Origin: Heterodera schachtii
Lineage: Eukaryota; Nematoda; Chromadorea; Rhabditida; Heteroderidae
Direction: 5' to 3'
Assembly (NCBI GenBank): GCA_023374025.1
Contig: SIJG01000056.1
Coordinates: forward strand, 186,001-250,000
DNA: 64,000 nt
Numbering within the stretch: the stretch's first letter is position 1; each line of letters opens with the position of its first letter. Of this stretch, positions 58,387 to 64,000 are shown in pieces. Under the pieces are notes generated by a model. The model was given only the letters and a program-made list of their open reading frames with translations, searched no databases and was not told the origin of the DNA. The position numbers and the translations under genes are program-made.

Positions 58387-59988
58387 AAAAAACTACCACA
58401 ACAAATTGAAAGTGAATAGTATGAATAAAAGGTTAAAAGAAATTAAAATATATCCATAACGAATAAATGATGTAATAAATTTATTTTTATAGCCCGAAAT
58501 TTTATTAAATATTTACTAAATTATCTAAATATAACAAGGAAGTGTTTAAATGATATTAATTAAATTTTCTAATTAATACAAAAACAATTTAAAAAATTTA
58601 AAAAAGCTAGCCACCGAATGACACCATTACAGTCGTTTTGACTAAGAAACAAAAGAGAATATTAATATCACATTATTTTTAATCAAAATAAAAATTTATA
58701 TACCAAATTAAAATTAAAAATCTTTATCATTATCTAAGTAATTTAAAAGTTAAAGCTCCTAATAATATAAAAAATTTAGATAATAATAAAACGAAGCTCG
58801 TTTTGATGAGACAAATTTTGGCGAAAGTTTATATAAATTCTTAGCAAAAATTTTTAAAATCTGTTATTAAATAAAATTCGCATTTCGAAAATTTGTTTGA
58901 TTAATTTGAAAAGTTGGCTTATGAATTCGTGAGAGCTCCCAAGGCACTAAAGGACATATTTCATTTTTGAATAAATAAAATCCAATTATCACTGAAATTA
59001 AATTCCAAAGAATGTGTTGAGAGTAATATAAATGAAATACAAAAATATAATTAGGTAAAAAAAATAGATACATTTACATCAATATTCATTGAATCTTAAG
59101 ATTTTAGAAAGAACGGCAATATTAAAAAGAATAAAAACACGCAATACAAAGAGGTAAATATTGAATTATATTAAAAATTAAAATAAAAATCAAAAAATTA
59201 AAACAACAAAAAATTAATTAAAATCAATAAATCATTTTTACATTAGTTTTTATAATATTTAAATAAATTAATAAATTTAATTCTAAATACTTGGAAAATT
59301 AATATCAATGAATAATAAGCGAAAGCTTGAAAAAAGCAACACTATTGTACTTGTTCACCAATATTCATGATAAATAAATTGGAATTTCTACTATAAATAT
59401 CAATATTTTTAAATTTTAATGCCAATTTGAAAATATTTTCTTATATAAATATTCTAATAAAAAATATAAATCCTAATTATATCCACTTTTTTATATTTTC
59501 TCCAATGTGTAAATTAACGATCAACAAAAAGCATTTTTAAAAGATTAATTGTTTTAATAATTTTCTTAAATTCAATTATTAAAGATGAAATAAAATTATA
59601 CACTTAATCATATAATATTCAATTTTAATTGAGCAGTTAAAACATTGGTATACATGTACATCATTGGTCATGAGAATAAATCAGCAAAAAATAAAATATT
59701 AAAATTCATTAATCATTACTACTATATTTAAGTAAAATAATAAAAAAATGAAGGCCGACAGAACTTAAATTACAACTTAGTTCGCCCAGCAGATCTTTTG
59801 AATGATACCAAATTTGTCAGGTTTCGATCGATCGATCGTTTGATTGTTTGACACACACTCAAATCTTCGCGAGAATTAATTTTCATTTGTATTATTATTC
59901 ACACATTTTTAACGCTTAATTTCAAAAATTGAGAAAATTTTAAAAAATGGAAAATTTATAAAATTTTAATGTTTAACTAATTAATTAC
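58387..59988. other. AT-rich intergenic DNA
   Basis: No gene supported. 59825-59840 holds TCGATCGATCGATCG, a short palindromic tetranucleotide run. AAAACACGCAATACAAAGAG at 59133 recurs at 19341. Confidence 0.5.
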
Positions 59989-60196
59989 CTACCGTATCCG
60001 CCCTATAGCACTGATGTGGCACCAAGTGCATATCACTTGTTTAGGTCGTTCTAATACGCTTGCAGGCGCAACACTCAAAAATACCGTGGCACTCCATAAT
60101 TGTCTTGACGAATTCTTTGCATCAAACCACCTTTTTTTCAAAAGAGGAATAGAAAAATTTGCTGAAAGTTGGGGGAAGGGGGAGACTTATACATAA
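59989..60196 (+). pseudogene. Mariner transposase, C-terminal remnant with altered catalytic site
   Basis: 59989-60054 reads LPYPPYSTDVAPSAYHLFRS, the mariner signature PPYSPDLAPSDYHLF in which D of SDY is the third catalytic residue; here the codon is GCA (Ala), so catalysis would be abolished. After a frame change the sequence continues NTLAGATLKNTVALHNCLDE and FFASNHLFFKRGIEKFAESW to TAA at 60194-60196, matching the mariner C-terminus (FF.....FF.RGIEKL..RW). Everything upstream of the signature is missing, and no mariner inverted repeat was found nearby. A degraded 3' fragment. Confidence 0.8.
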
Positions 60197-60761
60197 AATA
60201 TTTAACTCAAAAATACGAAAACAAAAATTTATTATTATTATTTTAAGAAAAATTGTAATTATATAAGAAAAATTATTGCTGTATTTTTATAGTTTCAATA
60301 AAAGAATAAAAAGAAACAGTAATCAAAAATAAATGCTAAATTCATTCTCTAAGGGATATTATTTCTATGTGTTATCAGTTTAATTAAATAAAATTCAACA
60401 ATTTGGTTATTAATTTCATACGGTTTTTGTTTTTATTCATTTTCTGTGAAACAACGAATTCCTCAATATTATTATTATAAGAAAAATTAAGAAAAATTAG
60501 ATTAATTTTTATAGTTACAATGAAAATAATAAAAGAAACAGTAATCAAAAATAAATGCAAAAAAAACAAATAAGTTCCTTTATAAAGAAGGGGATAACAA
60601 AAAAAAAAAACGGTAAATAATTATTTATTTAAAATAAAAACAAAATTTTGAACAATAAACTTTTAATTTTTTTAATTTTGAAATTTATTCCAAAATCAGG
60701 AAATAATTAATTAACTCAACTTTTTTCATAAAAGAATTATTAGAATGATTGATATGAATAA

Positions 60762-60769
60762 TTGATAAT
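60762..60769. repeat. Target duplication of outer hAT, left (TTGATAAT)
   Basis: Exact copy at 62427-62434. Confidence 0.85.
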
Positions 60770-61450
60770 TAGGGATCATTTTTTTATGTAAATACATGTT
60801 TTTTTCCTGGATTCTCCATGCTCTAATTAGTAGGAAAAACACTTTTTTTTTTGTGTTTGCGAACAAAAGTTGGGACTTTTATTTACATATTTTTACATAT
60901 TTTCGGATTTTTCTACATATTACATATGTACATATTTTTATACATATTTTGGACTTTTTCGCATTTTTTCGTACATATTTTGCAATTTTTGAGAATTTTT
61001 AGGGAATTTTTTTATGAAATACCCCCAAAAATATCCAAAATTTCGCAATTTTTTTCAAAAATTTTGAGAATTTATAGAAATTTTTTGCGAAAAGTAAAAA
61101 ATTTTTTTTGAAAATGTGCCCCAAAAAAATAGTTTTTTTTTCAAAAATGGGATATTAATAAATTAATTTTTAAATTACTAAAAGATAATTCTAAGCCTAT
61201 TTAGCAGGGGTGGGACAACTCTCGCCTCTCGTCTCTCGCCTCTCGCCAACTCTCGCCATTTTTGGTACTCTCGCCTCTCGTCTCTCGCCTCTCGTTTTTT
61301 TGGACGAGAGGCGAGAGTTGAGAATACACCCCTAAAGATTGAACTTTTGAGCAGCCAGAAAAATTTTTAAATTTACGCGAAAAAAAAATCATAAATCTCT
61401 TTCTTTCCTTCCTTAATGCCTTCTCTATATTTGGATAGCTCCAAGTCAAA

Positions 61451-61512
61451 TATGGTCTGGTGGCGAAACCTTCTGCCTTTCAGTATTTTTCTCTTGGGTT
61501 CAATTCCCCAAC
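61451..61512 (+). ncRNA. tRNA-like sequence (possible SINE head) inside the inner hAT
   Basis: GGTCTGGTGGCGAAACC resembles a pol III A box and GGGTTCAATTCCCC (61497-61510) a B box. The spacing is roughly tRNA-like but no proper acceptor stem forms. It shares the layout of the sequence at 26614-26682 (CTTCTGCCTTTCAG against CTCCTCGCTTCCA between the boxes), so both may come from one tRNA-derived family. Weaker than the first copy. Confidence 0.3.
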
Positions 61513-61705
61513 GGTACATAATTTTTTTAATATAATTTCTTTAAATTATTTTTCAATTGAAATTTTAATTAATAAAAAATATTTCAATTTAAAAATTATT
61601 ATTTTTTCTTTTTTTAAACAGCCTAAAACTGTTAAATTTAACCAAAACTTTGATCATTTTTTGACAAATTCTGTTAATATATTACATTCAAAATTTCAAA
61701 ATTTT

Positions 61706-61736
61706 TCCGGCGGCGCCTATCGGCACCGCCGGACCC
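61706..61736 (-). repeat. GC-rich hairpin repeat, copy 8
   Basis: TCCGGCGGCGCCTATCGGCA then CCGCCGGACCC: near-perfect inverted repeat CCGGCGG...CCGCCGG. On the minus strand it matches the family (GGTCCGGCGGTGCCGATAGG). Confidence 0.8.
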
Positions 61737-62434
61737 CGCACCCAATGTTCCAAAAAAGTTTTTAAAAAAACAGCGCCACAAAAAAAGCGACTTAAAGGTG
61801 GGAAAAATGGACAAATAATAAAGTTTGTTTGTAAAATAAATATGTTTCATAAAAATATTTTTTAATTTTCATAAAAAAGTTTTAAAAATTTTTTTTGGAT
61901 TTTTCAGGACCTGGACTCGGTTTAAAAAGTAGGACTCTGACCCGGCTTTCTGTACCCGGCAATACAACCGGTATCTGCCCAAATACCCGGGCCTGTACCC
62001 CTAATTTAATATACGATTTTGAAGTTTTTTAAATTAAAAAATAAGGCTGCAGAAAAAAATTGAAAAACTCTCGCCTCTCGTCCTCTCGCCTCTCGCCAAC
62101 TCTCGTGTTTTTGGGGACTCTCGCCTCTCGCCAAACTCTCGCTCTCGTCTTTTTGGGGACTCTCGCCTCTCGCCAAACTCTCGCTCTCGTCTTTTCTGAG
62201 TCAAGTCACACCCCTGCTATTTAGGTCATTTTCATGGCAATTTGTGCCTATTTCACCCTTTAGAAAGAATTTTTTTTCCAAAAAATCACCATTTAAAAAA
62301 TTTTATTTACATATTTTAGTACATATTTCTGGATTTTTGTACATATTTCATACATATTTCAGTGTTTTTTATACATATTTTATTTACATATTTCGCGATT
62401 TTTCTTACATAAATAAATGATCCCTATTGATAAT

Positions 62435-64000
62435 TAATGTTTCCCTTTATTTTACAACATTTTTCTACTTTATTTTATGAAATAATTTAAATTCTTTCAA
62501 ATGATAATGAGGAAATTTAAAAATAATAATTAAAATTTTAATAAAAATTTATCTACATTTTGCAAGATTAATCTTTAATTGAATCAATTTTTCTGCGGTA
62601 TCCTTCTTTAATTATAAAGCGTTCAATAATTCTGATATATATAAATATATTTTTTTTGAAAAAATGTACCCCTTAAAAATAATTTTAAAAAAACACATAA
62701 AAAAATCAATTTTTAAATATATTAAATTAAAAAAGGAAATATTTTACAATAAAAAAAACAAAAAATTTTTTGAAATTTCTAACAAATACAGACATGTACT
62801 AAATAAAGGCTTTTTCTTAAAATAAACATGTCTCTTTGACCTTTTTTTAAAAAAAAAAGAAATAAAAAATTCGAATTAAAAAAAATTACTAAAAATAAGA
62901 AAAAGAAAGCAAAACAAATTAAAAGAAAAAGAGTTTTCAACCAAATTATATACTAGAACAAATTAAACGAAAAATGAACGAAAATTTTCTAATTAATTTT
63001 ATTTTAAAAATGGCACTTATAAATGATTTTATTATTTTTATTCATTCATTTTTTATACTCTTTAAAACTTTGGTATCATTTCATCAATAATTTGGCACGA
63101 TTTTATTTAATTACTTAAATTAACTTAATAACTTATTTTATAAATATTTTTTATTAAAGGCAATTTTTGAAATAAACTTTTATCCCTAGCCCTAAACATT
63201 TCAAAAGTTTAAAAATTAACTACAATATTTAAATAGCACTTTGGTGAACTGAACGAAGAACAAAAATTAAATGAATTTATTTTACCAATTTTTTACGGTG
63301 TTTATTTTTATAAAAAACAAATGATTATAATAAATGATTATTTTTTCATTTTATCGATAATTTAAATTTTAAAATCTTGGTTAAAATAAATAGAAATACA
63401 ACAATACAAAAAATTAATTAAATTATTATATAAATTTAATATTTTACAATATTAAAAGAAAATTTTTGTTTGTTTCGTCCACATTCCTGATAATAATTGT
63501 GTGTATACAAGACTGATAGACAAGAGAATATTAACCATCACAAAATTTACCAAAAAATTAATAGGAATATTTTTATTAAATCAAAACGAATAAAATAAAG
63601 CATTTAAAAATACAATAATCATAATAATATTAAACAAAATATCGACAGCAATTATTTTTACTGTAATTTGATTGAAATAAAGCCAAATAAATATAATATA
63701 ATTCAATTAAAATTTTAAATAAGTTTATTAATTTAAGAAAATCTGTTAAATCGATTTTAAATACCCTTATAAAAATAAACTAAACTGATTTAAATAAATG
63801 TAAATATAAAATGAATTACTTAAATATTTTACTATAGAATTTGGTTGGAAAGAAGCACATCAAATGAACCCGATATTGGAGAAATAATTGAAATAAATGT
63901 ATAATTTAAATTTTAAATTTTAGAAAAATATTATATAAAATAAAGGAATAAATCATAATATATTTTTTTTAATTCTTACATTTTTACTTTTTGAATGAAA
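62435..64000. other. AT-rich intergenic DNA
   Basis: No gene, RNA or structured repeat recognised up to the end of the window. Confidence 0.55.

Larger units (their letters stand above)
61205..62216. mobile_element. Nested non-autonomous hAT element (inner), 1012 bp
   Basis: Left end CAGGGGTGGGAC and, inward from the right, CAGGGGTGTGAC, flanked by the perfect 8-bp duplication CTATTTAG (61197-61204 and 62217-62224). Both subterminal regions are arrays of CTCTCGCCTCTCGTC (61216-61320 and 62068-62195). Inside are a tRNA-like sequence (61451-61512) and a GC-rich hairpin (61706-61736). It lies wholly within the outer hAT element, so it inserted later. Confidence 0.9.
60770..62426. mobile_element. 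Non-autonomous hAT element (outer), about 637 bp without its insert
   Basis: Left end TAGGGATCATTTTTTTATGT and, inward from the right, TAGGGATCATTTATTTATGT, with perfect 8-bp duplication TTGATAAT outside. Subterminal regions on both sides are full of TACATATTTT motifs (60890-60975 and 62300-62400), its own version of subterminal repeats. It is interrupted by a second hAT element at 61205-62216. The ORFs across it (for example 60851-61111) are Phe/Ile-rich and follow the repeats. Confidence 0.85.

Overview
The window is very AT-rich eukaryotic DNA, dominated by poly-A/poly-T and TTTAAA/AATAAA-type sequence. No intact conventional multi-exon gene can be followed through it. It has no operons, no Shine-Dalgarno sites and no dense coding, so it is not bacterial or viral. 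The coding pieces that do show up, the one convincing short intron (42 bp, GTAAGA...TTTAG) and the transposon mix (hAT, Mutator-like, mariner) fit a compact invertebrate genome. A nematode, possibly a plant-parasitic type, is my inference and is not proven.

Layout. 1-1.8 kb: the C-terminal end of a hAT transposase and a duplicated 170-bp flank. 1.8-13.4 kb: AT-rich desert with a few MITE-like or palindromic elements and a possible 51-codon ORF. 13.46-14.56 kb: a striking 62-bp minisatellite. 15-21 kb: AT-rich, with a few very short protein-like islands. 21.3-22.3 kb: a non-autonomous hAT element with a clean 8-bp target duplication. 22.6-23.7 kb: a decayed protein-coding locus on the minus strand. 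24.8-28.7 kb: two blocks totalling about 3.5 kb of almost pure GA purine sequence; the second block is bracketed by two copies of a 42-bp GC palindrome, with a tRNA-like sequence at its left side. 29-37.8 kb: AT-rich, with a transmembrane-plus-tail exon and a 110-bp tandem repeat at 34.7 kb.

37.8-48.3 kb is a 5.2-kb tandem duplication. Each copy carries a Mutator-like element with terminal inverted repeats of about 340-390 bp. Inside each element a small two-exon gene for a predicted secreted 92-aa protein (minus strand) and a degenerate C-terminal Mutator transposase fragment (plus strand) diverge from a shared central promoter region, and both read outward into poly(A) signals supplied by the inverted repeats. 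This is the most interesting object in the window. The two duplicated copies differ in length by exactly 41 bp, accounted for by one 13-bp and one 28-bp repeat unit in the inverted repeats.

48.3-64 kb: dispersed repeats, further hAT elements (51.6-52.2 kb, and a nested pair at 60.8-62.4 kb, all with perfect 8-bp target duplications), a GGTGCTAG-terminated element (53.8-54.4 kb), a Met-less ORF remnant (57.7-58.3 kb) and a dead mariner tail (60.0-60.2 kb) whose last catalytic aspartate is replaced. A GC-rich hairpin motif of about 28 bp recurs at eight or more places across the window, including inside several of the hAT elements.
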